Origin: Rhizobacter sp. Root1221
GTDB lineage: Bacteria; Pseudomonadota; Gammaproteobacteria; Burkholderiales; Burkholderiaceae_C
Length of the DNA stretch: 64,000 nucleotides
Reading direction: 5' to 3'
NCBI RefSeq assembly: GCF_001425785.1
Contig: NZ_LMDI01000008.1
Span: 1-64,000 of the forward strand
Part shown: in pieces, positions 34,233 to 42,441 of the stretch
Layout: every line of letters starts with the position of its first letter
How positions within the stretch are numbered: position 1 is the stretch's first letter
The notes under the pieces: model-generated
Told to the model about the DNA's origin: nothing
The model's database searches: none
What the model saw: only the letters and a program-made list of their open reading frames with translations
Program-made: the position numbers and the translations under genes

Positions 34233-34819
34233 GCGTGAGACGGCCCCGGCGAAGGCCGGGGCCCGACCGCGGGGCAAGCGAGCGAAGCGAAGCGCCAGAT
34301 CAAGCTACCGCCGAGCCCGGGTCCCCCGGGCGACCGCGGGCGCCCCCCTCGGGGGGGCAGGAGCAAAGCGACGTGGGGTTCCTCACCCGCAGGCCAATCG
34401 CGGATGTAAGCCTTCAACATCCGGTTCTCGAAGTCCTGGCTGTCCACGACGGCCTTGGCCACGTCGTAGAACGAGATCACGCCCATGAGCGTGCGCTGGG
34501 TCAGCACCGGCATGTAGCGGGCATGGCGCTCGAGCATCATGCGGCGCACTTCGTCGATCTCGGTGTCGGGGGTGCAGGTGAGCGGGTGGTCGTCCATCAC
34601 GCCGCGCACGGTGGATGCACCGACGTTGCCGCCGTTGCCCACCACCGCCACGATGACTTCACGGAACGTGAGCATGCCGATCAGGTCGCCGTGGTCCATC
34701 ACGACCAGCGAACCGATATCGCGTTCAGCCATGGTCTTGAGCGCATCGGCCAGCGACTGCTCCGGTGACACGGTGAACAGCGTGCCGCCTTTGACACGCA
34801 GGATATCGGCGACTTTCAT
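34229..34819 (-). CDS. Tandem CBS-domain protein with repeat-encoded C-terminal extension
   Basis: A 196-residue protein with two CBS domains (about 1-60 and 75-125) forming one Bateman module that usually senses adenine nucleotides. The conserved part ends with FENRMLKAYIRDWP (residues 130-143), the normal end of about 145-residue relatives. Residues 148-182 are encoded by the dispersed repeat and 183-196 by the porin hairpin region, giving an Arg/Pro/Gly-rich tail. The most likely history is that the original stop was lost when the repeat arrived. The stop overlaps the porin stop by 4 bases. The ligand and partner are unknown. Confidence 0.85.
   Translation of the reverse strand: MKVADILRVKGGTLFTVSPEQSLADALKTMAERDIGSLVVMDHGDLIGMLTFREVIVAVVGNGGNVGASTVRGVMDDHPLTCTPDTEIDEVRRMMLERHARYMPVLTQRTLMGVISFYDVAKAVVDSQDFENRMLKAYIRDWPAGEEPHVALLLPPRGGRPRSPGGPGLGGSLIWRFASLACPAVGPRPSPGPSHA
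34242..34263. terminator. GC-rich hairpin after the porin gene
   Basis: GGCCCCGGC (34242-34250) and GCCGGGGCC (34255-34263) pair perfectly around GAAG. No U-run follows on either strand, so intrinsic termination would be weak. The core resembles the CGGCGAAGGCCGGG palindromes near position 200, so it may be a repeat rather than a dedicated terminator. Confidence 0.5.
34275..34378. repeat. Dispersed ~100-bp structured repeat, copy B
   Basis: Copy B of the repeat at 1945-2044, in the same orientation and about 95% identical, with longer C and G runs. Unlike copy A it is read as protein on the minus strand, where it encodes roughly residues 148-182 of the CBS-domain gene. Confidence 0.82.
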
Positions 34820-34941
34820 GGTGGCTCTCCTTGGGGCTCTGACAGGTTCGGATCAATATAGCCCGAAACCCGGGCGGGCAACACCCCTTGCAACCTCGGG
34901 ATGGTATCCGCGCGGGAGGGGATTCCCGGATGCGACGCGGA

Positions 34942-36186
34942 TCAGTCCGCCCCTTCGCTCAGGATGTCCCGCAGCAGGATCCGGTCGAGACCCGCCTGCT
35001 GCCAGAACCCCGTCACCGTGGCCGACTGCCCCAGCAGCACGTGCGAGAACAGCGGCTCGGCCAGCGTGCGGGCCGGGTCGCACAACAGGACGTAGCGGGC
35101 CATGCCCGCCTCGTCGAGCCGGCCCACCCAGTCCAGCCCCACCAGCGTGTCGAGCAGCGGCTCGATCTGCAGTGGATCGGTGCGCAGCGTCTCGGACAGC
35201 TGGGCGGCGCCCACGCCGTGCTGGTCGCCGCCACGCGCCGCCGCCAGCTCGCGCAACACCGACAGCGCCAGTTCGAACCGGTACCCCGGCACCTCGGCGC
35301 GGCGCACCACGCGCATTTGCAGGCTCGGCGCGTACGCGGTGACCACCGCGCCCAGCAGCACGATCACCCAGCCGAGGTAGATCCAGATCAGCAGGATCGG
35401 CACCGTGGCAAACGCGCCGTAGATGTTGGCAAAGCTCGGCACGTTGCTGAGGTACAGCGCAAGGCCCTTCTTGGCGGCCTCGAATCCGACGGACACGAAC
35501 AGGCCACCGAACAGCGCATGGCGCCATCGGACGTGGGTGTTGGGCACGTAGTGGAACAGCCCCGCCATGGCCGCGGCCAGCAGGAAGAACTCGAGCACGT
35601 TGAGCAGCACCGAGACCCCGCCGGGCATCGCGCCGACAAACCCTTTCGACGCCGAGATCGCGTACGACGTCATGGACAAGCTCACACCCAGCAGCAGCGG
35701 CCCGAGCGTCACGCAAGCCCAGTACACCAGCACCCGCTGGGCAATGGGGCGGGGCTTGGGCACGCGCCAGATGGCGTTCAGGGCGCGGTCGATCGTCAAC
35801 ATCAGCGCCACCGCGGTGAACACGAGCAACACGAGCCCGAAGGTGCCGAGGCGGTTGGCCTTGGTGGCGAACTGCGTCAGCGCGCCGAGCACCGGGCGCG
35901 CGATGTTGTCGGGCACGAGGCTCTGCAGGAAGTACTTCTGCAGCGAGTCCTGGAACTTCGCGAACATCGGGAACGCCGTGAACAGCGCGAGCATCACGGT
36001 GACGAGTGGCACCAGCGAGATCAGCGTGGTGAAGGTCAGGCTGCTGGCCGTCACCCCGAGGCGGTCCTCGCGAAATCGCTGGCGCAGCGTGTGCAGGGTC
36101 TCGAGCCAGGGCCACTGCTGGAGCTCGACCAGTCCCTGGGACAGCTGCGCCTGCCAACTGGCCTTGAGGGAAGTAGGAACGTTCAT
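34942..36186 (-). CDS. YihY/BrkB family inner-membrane protein
   Basis: A 414-residue protein with six membrane helices in the first 290 residues and a cytoplasmic C-terminal domain that looks winged-helix-like (LDTLVGLDWVGRLDEAGMARYVLL). Signatures are the RFREDRLGVTASSLTFTTLISLVPLVTVMLALF start and the AIYGAFATVPILLIWIYLGW-type segment (FANIYGAFATVPILLIW). The family was once annotated RNase BN, which is incorrect; its function is not settled. ATG 36186 is used; ATG 36198 four codons earlier is possible. It is divergent from the DUF2069 gene, with a 20-base gap between starts. Confidence 0.88.
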   Translation of the reverse strand: MNVPTSLKASWQAQLSQGLVELQQWPWLETLHTLRQRFREDRLGVTASSLTFTTLISLVPLVTVMLALFTAFPMFAKFQDSLQKYFLQSLVPDNIARPVLGALTQFATKANRLGTFGLVLLVFTAVALMLTIDRALNAIWRVPKPRPIAQRVLVYWACVTLGPLLLGVSLSMTSYAISASKGFVGAMPGGVSVLLNVLEFFLLAAAMAGLFHYVPNTHVRWRHALFGGLFVSVGFEAAKKGLALYLSNVPSFANIYGAFATVPILLIWIYLGWVIVLLGAVVTAYAPSLQMRVVRRAEVPGYRFELALSVLRELAAARGGDQHGVGAAQLSETLRTDPLQIEPLLDTLVGLDWVGRLDEAGMARYVLLCDPARTLAEPLFSHVLLGQSATVTGFWQQAGLDRILLRDILSEGAD

Positions 36187-36206
36187 TGGTGGCATCATAG
36201 CCAGCG

Positions 36207-36608
36207 ATGAACCATGTCTCTGTTGTCGATTGGACCCGCCGCCTCGCCGTCGGGAGCCTGCTGGGCCTGATCGTGCTCGGCCTGTTGTGGGAACTCTGGC
36301 TGGCCCCGCTGCACCCGGGGGGCTCCTGGCTGGCACTGAAGGTCCTGCCCCTGGCGTGGCCGCTCGCCGGCCTGCTGAAAAAACGCATGTACACCTACCG
36401 CTGGGTGAGCCTGATGATCTGGCTCTATTTCACCGAAGGTGTCGTCCGCGCCGCCAGCGACCCCAACCGCACCAGCGCCGCACTGGCTGGCGTCGAGGTG
36501 TTGCTCTGCGTGGTGCTCTTCGTCGCCTGTGCCTTGCACGTGCGCTGGCGCCTGAAACATTCGCCGCGGGTCGAGGCCGCGGCAGCCCCGATGGAATCCG
36601 CCCCATGA
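36207..36608 (+). CDS. DUF2069 membrane protein
   Basis: A 133-residue protein with four hydrophobic helices: LGLIVLGLLWELWLAPLHPGG, a second, YTYRWVSLMIWLYFTEGVVRA and a last near VLLCVVLFVACALHV. The central motif KRMYTYRWVSLMIWLYF is characteristic of DUF2069, a proteobacterial family with no known role. Its stop overlaps the next start as ATGA, so it is co-translated with the FAD-linked dehydrogenase. Confidence 0.88.
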   Translation: MNHVSVVDWTRRLAVGSLLGLIVLGLLWELWLAPLHPGGSWLALKVLPLAWPLAGLLKKRMYTYRWVSLMIWLYFTEGVVRAASDPNRTSAALAGVEVLLCVVLFVACALHVRWRLKHSPRVEAAAAPMESAP

Positions 36609-38011
36609 CCACCCTCCTCCTCGAAGCCCTCACCGCCGCCGTCGGCGCCACCCATGTGCTGACCGACGGCGACCTCGCCGGCTGGGAACAGGACTGGCGC
36701 AAGCGCTACCGCGGCAAGGCCCTGGCCGTCGTGCGTCCGGGCAACACCGCCGAAGTGGCTGCCGTCGTGCGGGCCTGCGCAGCCCACGGTGCCAGCCTCG
36801 TGCCCCAGGGGGGCAACACCGGCCTCGTGGGCGGTTCGGTGCCCGACAGTTCCGGCACGCAGGTGCTGCTGAGCCTGTCGCGCCTGAACCGCATGCGCGG
36901 CCTCGATGCGGCGAACCTCACGCTCACCGTCGAGGCCGGCTGCATCCTGCAGACCGTGCAAGAGACGGCCGAAGCGGCTGGCCTCCTCTTTCCGCTGAGC
37001 CTCGCGGCCGAAGGCAGCTGCACCATCGGCGGCAACCTGGCCAGCAATGCCGGCGGCACCCAGGTGCTGCGGTACGGCAACGCGCGCGAACTGTGCCTCG
37101 GCCTCGAGGTGGTCACCGCCCAGGGCGAGGTATGGGACGGCCTCGCCGGCCTGCGCAAGGACAACACCGGCTACGACCTCCGTGACCTGTACATCGGCAG
37201 CGAAGGCACGCTCGGCATCATCACGGCCGCCACGCTGAAGCTGTACCCGGCCCCCGCAGCGGTGATGACGGCACTGGCCACCGTGCCGTCCATGGACCAG
37301 GCCGTGGCGCTGCTGCAACTGGCCCAGGCGCGGCTCGGCCCGGGGCTCACCGGGTTCGAGGTGATGAACGGGTTTTCGCTGGGGCTCGTGCGCAAGCATT
37401 TCCCGCAGCTGCGCCAGCCGCTGCCGCCGTCGGACTGGACGGTGCTGCTGGAGCAGTCCGACACCGAAGGCGAGGCCCACGCCCGCGCCCTCTTCGAGGG
37501 GTTGCTGGAAGCCGCACTCGAGGCCGGCACCATCACCGACGCCGCCGTGGCGGAAAGCCTCGACCAGTCGCACACGATGTGGCACCTGCGGGAATCCATC
37601 CCGCTCGCCCAGGCCGAGGAAGGCCTGAACATCAAGCACGACATCTCGCTGCCCGTCTCCAGCATTCCCGCATTCGTGGCCGAAACGGACGCCCTGCTGT
37701 CGGCCCGCTGGCCCGGACTGCGTCTGGTGAACTTCGGCCACCTCGGTGACGGCAACCTCCACTACAACGTGCAAGCGCCCGAGGGCCAGGAGGCAGCCGA
37801 ATTCCTGCGCGACCACGAACACGCCGTGAACGCCGTCGTGTACGACGCGGTGGGCGCACACGGCGGCTCGTTCTCGGCCGAACACGGCATCGGGGCGCTC
37901 AAGCGGGACGACCTGGCCCAGCGCAAGTCGCCGGTGGCGCTGCAGCTGATGCGGGCGGTCAAGCAGGCGCTGGACCCGGCCGGGCTGATGAACCCGGGAC
38001 GGATGCTGTAA
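36605..38011 (+). CDS. FAD-binding oxidoreductase (D-2-hydroxyglutarate/D-lactate dehydrogenase type)
   Basis: A 468-residue flavoprotein of the GlcD/Dld2 family. The FAD-binding PCMH domain (about 30-220) has VPQGGNTGLVGGSVPD and GSCTIGGNLASNAGGTQVLRYGNARELCLGLEVV. The C-terminal FAD-oxidase domain has NFGHLGDGNLHYNV and SAEHGIGALKRD, where conserved His residues bind a metal and the 2-hydroxy acid. Candidate substrates are D-2-hydroxyglutarate, D-lactate or glycolate. ATG 36605 lies within the DUF2069 stop. The longer upstream open frame is a shadow of YihY. Confidence 0.9.
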   Translation: MTTLLLEALTAAVGATHVLTDGDLAGWEQDWRKRYRGKALAVVRPGNTAEVAAVVRACAAHGASLVPQGGNTGLVGGSVPDSSGTQVLLSLSRLNRMRGLDAANLTLTVEAGCILQTVQETAEAAGLLFPLSLAAEGSCTIGGNLASNAGGTQVLRYGNARELCLGLEVVTAQGEVWDGLAGLRKDNTGYDLRDLYIGSEGTLGIITAATLKLYPAPAAVMTALATVPSMDQAVALLQLAQARLGPGLTGFEVMNGFSLGLVRKHFPQLRQPLPPSDWTVLLEQSDTEGEAHARALFEGLLEAALEAGTITDAAVAESLDQSHTMWHLRESIPLAQAEEGLNIKHDISLPVSSIPAFVAETDALLSARWPGLRLVNFGHLGDGNLHYNVQAPEGQEAAEFLRDHEHAVNAVVYDAVGAHGGSFSAEHGIGALKRDDLAQRKSPVALQLMRAVKQALDPAGLMNPGRML

Positions 38012-38017
38012 GGCGAC

Positions 38018-38473
38018 CTACTGGAGGGGGCCGTTGGAGGACTCGGGGAGCGCGATGGCCAGCACGTCGATGCCCTCTTCCTGCAGCGCCTGCCGGTCTT
38101 CCGGCGTGGCGCGGCCCCGGATGGCGCGTTCCTCGGCTTCGCCGTAGTGCATGCGGCGCGCCTCTTCCGCGAACCGCTCACCCACGTCATCGGTGTGGGC
38201 CAGCACATGCTGCACCGCACGCATCCAGAGGTTCTGCATCGTCACGGCCTCGGGCGACACCGGTTGGGCGCCATCGTGGCCGGACGGTTCCGCCAAGTCG
38301 CGGGCGCGCGACATGCTGATGCGGGGCGCGCTGGGCAGCTTCGACACCGCGGTGTTGTTGCAGAGGGGGCAAGCCACCAGCCCGCGTTCCAGTTGGGACT
38401 GGAAATCGCCTTCCGAGCCGAACCAACCTTCGAAGGTGTGGTCGTGAGCGCAGCGCAGGTTGAGGACTTTCAT
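38018..38473 (-). CDS. DUF1178 family protein
   Basis: A 151-residue protein with the family start MKVLNLRCAHDHTFEGWFGSE and a Cys pair in VACPLCNNTAVSK, suggesting a zinc-ribbon fold (with Cys8). The middle matches DUF1178 (NLWMRAVQHVLAHTDDVGERFAEEARRMHYGE). Its function is unknown. It follows the NUDIX gene by 25 bases and is the last gene of the long minus-strand run from rpsO. It faces the FAD dehydrogenase convergently, 6 bases apart. Confidence 0.9.
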   Translation of the reverse strand: MKVLNLRCAHDHTFEGWFGSEGDFQSQLERGLVACPLCNNTAVSKLPSAPRISMSRARDLAEPSGHDGAQPVSPEAVTMQNLWMRAVQHVLAHTDDVGERFAEEARRMHYGEAEERAIRGRATPEDRQALQEEGIDVLAIALPESSNGPLQ

Positions 38474-38498
38474 GCCGCGATTATCGGCAAATACGACC

Positions 38499-39101
38499 TC
38501 AAGGTACGCGGTGCCAGTCCAATTCCCAACGGCCAGACTGCCAATTCTGCAACCACAGCAGCCCCGTCAGCGTCTTGGCGTCGGTCAGGTCGCCCCTCCG
38601 GGACTGTTCGAGCAGCTCGTCCGTGGTGGCCGCACCCACTTCCAGGAACTCGCCTTCGTCGAGCCGGCGGGTCCCGGCGGTGAGGCCGCGCGCGAACCAC
38701 ACCTCGATGCCTTCGTTGGAATACGCGATGGCGTTGTGCAGGATGCCAGCGCGGGCCCACTCGGCCGCGGTGTAACCCGTTTCCTCGACCAGCTCGCGGA
38801 TGGCGCAAGCCATGGCCGGCTCGCCCGGATCCAGCTTGCCCGCCGGGAACTCGATCATCACGCGGCCCATGGGGTAGCGGAACTGCCGCTCGATCACGAC
38901 CCGGCCATCATCCAGCAGCGGCACGATCATCACCGCCCCCGGGTGCAGCACCCATTCACGCGTGGCGTGCCGGCCGTCGGGCAAGCGCACGGTGTCGCGC
39001 CGGATGTCGAGGAAATTGCCCTGGTAGACCTGCTCGGTCGACACCCGGTGCTCGACCAGGTGGGCGTCGGTGTCGGCAGGCGTGGGGGTGTGGGAAGGCA
39101 T
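38499..39101 (-). CDS. NUDIX hydrolase, ADP-ribose pyrophosphatase-like
   Basis: A 200-residue protein with the NUDIX box GKLDPGEPAMACAIRELVEETGY (G-x5-E-x7-REUXEEXGU pattern satisfied, about residues 97-119). A GNFLDIRRDTVRLPDG start is typical of NudF-like ADP-ribose pyrophosphatases. It probably hydrolyses ADP-ribose or related NDP-sugars. ATG 39101 is used; upstream sequence in the frame is a shadow of DUF2818. It lies 8 bases after the DUF2818 stop, so it is in the nuo transcript or next to it. Confidence 0.9.
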   Translation of the reverse strand: MPSHTPTPADTDAHLVEHRVSTEQVYQGNFLDIRRDTVRLPDGRHATREWVLHPGAVMIVPLLDDGRVVIERQFRYPMGRVMIEFPAGKLDPGEPAMACAIRELVEETGYTAAEWARAGILHNAIAYSNEGIEVWFARGLTAGTRRLDEGEFLEVGAATTDELLEQSRRGDLTDAKTLTGLLWLQNWQSGRWELDWHRVP

Positions 39102-39109
39102 GGGGGGAC

Positions 39110-39409
39110 TCAGGAACGTCGGAGGTAACGCCAGACGAACCCGGGGAACGCCAGCGTCAGGAAGAGGAACACCATGGCAGCATAGAACTCCCAGCCCTGC
39201 GGCTGGCCCTGGCCAAGGCGGGATTCCAGCCACCGCCCGAGGCCGATGGTCAGGCCACACGCCACGAACAACTCCACCAGCCGGAGCGCCCAGTGCTTGC
39301 GCTGCGCCAGCCGGGGACCCACGATGCCCAGCCGTTCATTGACGAACGGCAGGTTCGCGGCCACCACGGCCACGAGCAGCACGAGCCAGACGGCGGCCTG
39401 CCCGCTCAT
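39110..39409 (-). CDS. DUF2818 small membrane protein
   Basis: A 99-residue protein with three hydrophobic helices (AVWLVLLVAVVAANLPFV, a second at VELFVACGLTIGLGRW and a third YAAMVFLFLTLAFPGFVWRYL). DUF2818 is found directly after nuoN in Burkholderiales, as here, 17 bases past the nuoN stop. This suggests a link with complex I, but none has been shown. It is likely an inner-membrane accessory or simply a conserved passenger of the operon. Confidence 0.88.
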   Translation of the reverse strand: MSGQAAVWLVLLVAVVAANLPFVNERLGIVGPRLAQRKHWALRLVELFVACGLTIGLGRWLESRLGQGQPQGWEFYAAMVFLFLTLAFPGFVWRYLRRS

Positions 39410-39426
39410 GGGTAATCCTCAGTCTC

Positions 39427-40905
39427 TCAGCTCTTGAGCGCGTTCAGCACGGCCCCGGCGCACAGCTCCATCAAGCCACCCGGCACGAGGCCGAAGGCCA
39501 GCGCAGCCAGGCCGTTCACGGCCAGCACGGCGCGCACGTCGAACGTGGCGGCGATGGGGGCGGTGTCGGTGGGTTCGTCGAAGTACATGACCTTGACCAG
39601 GCGCAGGTAGTAGTACGCCCCCACCAGCGACAGCACCACCGCGATCACGGCCAGCACGATGTACGAGGTTTCGTTCGTGGTGACGATGGCCTGCAGCACC
39701 GACAGCTTCGCGAAGAAGCCCACGGTGGGCGGAATGCCGGCGAGCGAGAACATGAACACGGCCATCACGGCGGCAAAGAAGGGGCTGCGCTTGGCCAGGC
39801 CCTTGAAATCGTCGATCTGGTCAGCCTCGAACCCCTGGCGCGACAGCAGCATCACCATGCCGAAGGTGCCGAGCGTGGTGAACACGTAGGTGACGATGTA
39901 GAACAGCGCCGAGCCATAGCCGTTGGGCGCCGACAGCGTGTTGTTGGCGATCACCGTGGGCGCGAACCCGAGCAGCATGAACCCGATGTTGCTGATGGTG
40001 GAGTACGCCAGCATCCGCTTCAGGTTGCTCTGCGCGATGGCCACCACGTTGCCGATGAACATCGACCCCACCGACAGCACCACGATCATCTGCTGCCAGT
40101 CGACCGCGAGACCCAGCAGGCCTTCCACCAGCAGGCGGAACGTCATCGCGAACGCGGCCAGCTTGGGCGCGCCGGCGATCAGCAGCGTCACGGCCGTGGG
40201 GGCGCCGTGGTACACGTCGGGCACCCACATGTGGAACGGCACCGCACCCAGCTTGAAGGCCACGCCCGACACCACGAACACGAGGCCCAGGGCCAGCACG
40301 GCCTGGTTGATCTGGCCGGCCACGATGGCCTCGAACACACGCGGGATCTCGAGCGACCCGGTGGCGCCGTACATCATCGACAGGCCGTACAGGAGGAAAC
40401 CGCTGGCGAGCGCCCCCAGCACGAAGTACTTCATGGCCGCTTCGGTGGCCGCCGCGTGGTCGCGGCGCAGCGCGGTCAATGCGTACAGCGACAGCGACAT
40501 CAGCTCGAGGCCGAGGTACATCACGAGGAAGTTGTTGGCCGACAGCATCACGCTGATGCCCAGCAGCGAGAACAGGCTCAGCGTGAACAGCTCACCCTTG
40601 AGCATCTCGCGTTCGGCGGCATACGGCCGTGCATACACGAGCGAGATCATCACGGCCAGCGCGGAGAAGAACCCCAGCAGGTGGCCGAGCGAATCGCTCA
40701 CCACCATGCCCTGCATCGCGTAGATGGCATCGGCGTCGATGTAGGCGTAGTGCATGGCGGCCACGACGGCGAGCGTGAGCTGCGTCAGCCAGTACGTGGG
40801 GGTGCGGCGCGGGCTCTTGACCCACAGGTCGACCATGGACACCACGAGGGCCATGGTCAGCAGCACGAGCTCGGGGTAGATCGCCAACCAGTTCATGTCA
40901 TTCAT
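39427..40905 (-). CDS. nuoN: NADH-quinone oxidoreductase subunit N
   Basis: A 492-residue antiporter-like subunit of the complex I membrane arm with about 14 helices. The conserved Glu is in YLGLELMSLSLYAL, the Lys in VAFKLGAVPFHMWVPDVYHGAPT, and the broken-helix Lys in IAQSNLKRMLAYSTISNIG. It is one of three proton-pumping antiporter-like subunits. It follows nuoM by 21 bases and closes the 14-gene set, the usual order in betaproteobacteria. Confidence 0.97.
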   Translation of the reverse strand: MNDMNWLAIYPELVLLTMALVVSMVDLWVKSPRRTPTYWLTQLTLAVVAAMHYAYIDADAIYAMQGMVVSDSLGHLLGFFSALAVMISLVYARPYAAEREMLKGELFTLSLFSLLGISVMLSANNFLVMYLGLELMSLSLYALTALRRDHAAATEAAMKYFVLGALASGFLLYGLSMMYGATGSLEIPRVFEAIVAGQINQAVLALGLVFVVSGVAFKLGAVPFHMWVPDVYHGAPTAVTLLIAGAPKLAAFAMTFRLLVEGLLGLAVDWQQMIVVLSVGSMFIGNVVAIAQSNLKRMLAYSTISNIGFMLLGFAPTVIANNTLSAPNGYGSALFYIVTYVFTTLGTFGMVMLLSRQGFEADQIDDFKGLAKRSPFFAAVMAVFMFSLAGIPPTVGFFAKLSVLQAIVTTNETSYIVLAVIAVVLSLVGAYYYLRLVKVMYFDEPTDTAPIAATFDVRAVLAVNGLAALAFGLVPGGLMELCAGAVLNALKS

Positions 40906-40926
40906 TGTTTCGTTCCCGAGGTCCGA

Positions 40927-42420
40927 TCAGTTCAGCTTCGAGACGGCCACGTGGCGGAGCAGTTCGTTGACGCTGACGTGCATCACATCGGTGAAGGGCT
41001 TCGGATACACACCCATGTACAACGTTGCCACCGCGAGCACGGCCAGCATCAGGAACTCGCGGGCGTTGATGTCGGTCAGCCCACGCACGTCGTCGTTGAC
41101 GACCGAGCCGAAGTACACGCGCTTGATCATCCACAGCGTGTAGGCGGCGCCGAAGATCAGCGCGGTGGCCGACAGCGCGCCCAGCCAGAAGTTCACCTTC
41201 ACGGTGCCAAGGATCACCATCCACTCGCCCACGAAGCCAGCGGTGGCCGGCAGGCCGCAGTTGGCCATGCCGAAGAACACGGCGAACGCGGTGAACTTGG
41301 GCATGGTGTTGACCACGCCGCCGTAGCTGGCGATCTCACGCGAGTGCACGCGGTCGTACAGCACGCCGATGCACAGGAACATGGCACCCGACACGAAGCC
41401 GTGCGACACCATCTGCACCAGCGCACCCGACACGCCGAGTTCGTTGAACAGGAAAAAGCCGAGGGTGACGAAACCCATGTGCGCCACCGATGAGTAGGCG
41501 ACGAGCTTTTTCATGTCCTGCTGCACGAGGGCCACGAGGCCCACGTAGATCACGGCGATCAGCGACAGCGCGATGATGAACCAGGCGTACTCGTGGCTGG
41601 CATCGGGGGCGATGGGCAGCGAGAACCGCAGGAAACCGTAGCCGCCGAGCTTCAGCATGATGGCCGCCAGCACCACCGAACCGCCGGTGGGCGCTTCCAC
41701 GTGGGCGTCGGGCAACCACGTGTGCACCGGCCACATCGGCACCTTGACCGCAAACGCCGCGAAAAACGCGAAGAACAGCAGGGTCTGCGCCGGCAACGAC
41801 AGCGGCAGCGTGTGCCACGTCAGGATCTCGAAGCTGCTGCCCGACTTGTAGTACAGGTAGATCAGCGCCACCAGCATCAGCAGCGAGCCGGCCAGCGTGT
41901 AGAGGAAGAACTTGAAGGCCGCGTACACCCGGCGCGGGCCACCCCACACGCCGATGATGATGTACATCGGGATCAGCGTGGCCTCGAAGAACACATAGAA
42001 CAGCAGGCCGTCGAGCGCGGAGAACACGCCGATCATCAGGCCCGACAGGATCAGGAACGCGCCCATGTACTGGTTCACGCGGTCGGTGATGACCTCCCAC
42101 GCGGAGATCACCACGATCACGTTGATGAACGCAGTGAGCAGCACGAACCACACCGAGATGCCGTCGACGCCGAGGTGGTAGTGCGCCTTGAAGCGTTCGA
42201 TCCAGAACTGCTTGTCCGGGTTGGCCGAGTTCTCGACGAACTGCATGGCCGCCGTGGTGAGGTCGAACCCGGTGTAGAGCGGGATCGTGACGAGGAAACT
42301 GACGATGGCCGCGGCCAGCGCGAACCAGCGCACCGCGCCCGCGTAGCGGTCACGGCCGAAAGCCAGGAGGAGCACGCCGGAGAAGACCGGCAGCCAGATG
42401 GCGAGACTCAACAAACCCAT
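40927..42420 (-). CDS. nuoM: NADH-quinone oxidoreductase subunit M
   Basis: A 497-residue antiporter-like subunit with about 14 helices. It shows the key Glu in YVFFEATLIPMYIIIGVWGG, the Lys in AAFAVKVPMWPVHTWLPDAHVEAPT and the Lys pair in QDMKKLVAYSSVAHMG. It forms the middle proton channel of the complex I arm between NuoN and NuoL. It lies 21 bases downstream of nuoL and 21 upstream of nuoN. Confidence 0.97.
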   Translation of the reverse strand: MGLLSLAIWLPVFSGVLLLAFGRDRYAGAVRWFALAAAIVSFLVTIPLYTGFDLTTAAMQFVENSANPDKQFWIERFKAHYHLGVDGISVWFVLLTAFINVIVVISAWEVITDRVNQYMGAFLILSGLMIGVFSALDGLLFYVFFEATLIPMYIIIGVWGGPRRVYAAFKFFLYTLAGSLLMLVALIYLYYKSGSSFEILTWHTLPLSLPAQTLLFFAFFAAFAVKVPMWPVHTWLPDAHVEAPTGGSVVLAAIMLKLGGYGFLRFSLPIAPDASHEYAWFIIALSLIAVIYVGLVALVQQDMKKLVAYSSVAHMGFVTLGFFLFNELGVSGALVQMVSHGFVSGAMFLCIGVLYDRVHSREIASYGGVVNTMPKFTAFAVFFGMANCGLPATAGFVGEWMVILGTVKVNFWLGALSATALIFGAAYTLWMIKRVYFGSVVNDDVRGLTDINAREFLMLAVLAVATLYMGVYPKPFTDVMHVSVNELLRHVAVSKLN

Positions 42421-42441
42421 GTTCTTGTTCTCCGTGACCGC

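Noticed and set aside
34229-34378. A possible frameshift in the CBS gene
   Set aside because: The conserved domain is in one continuous frame; the odd tail is explained by repeat copy B after the normal family end.
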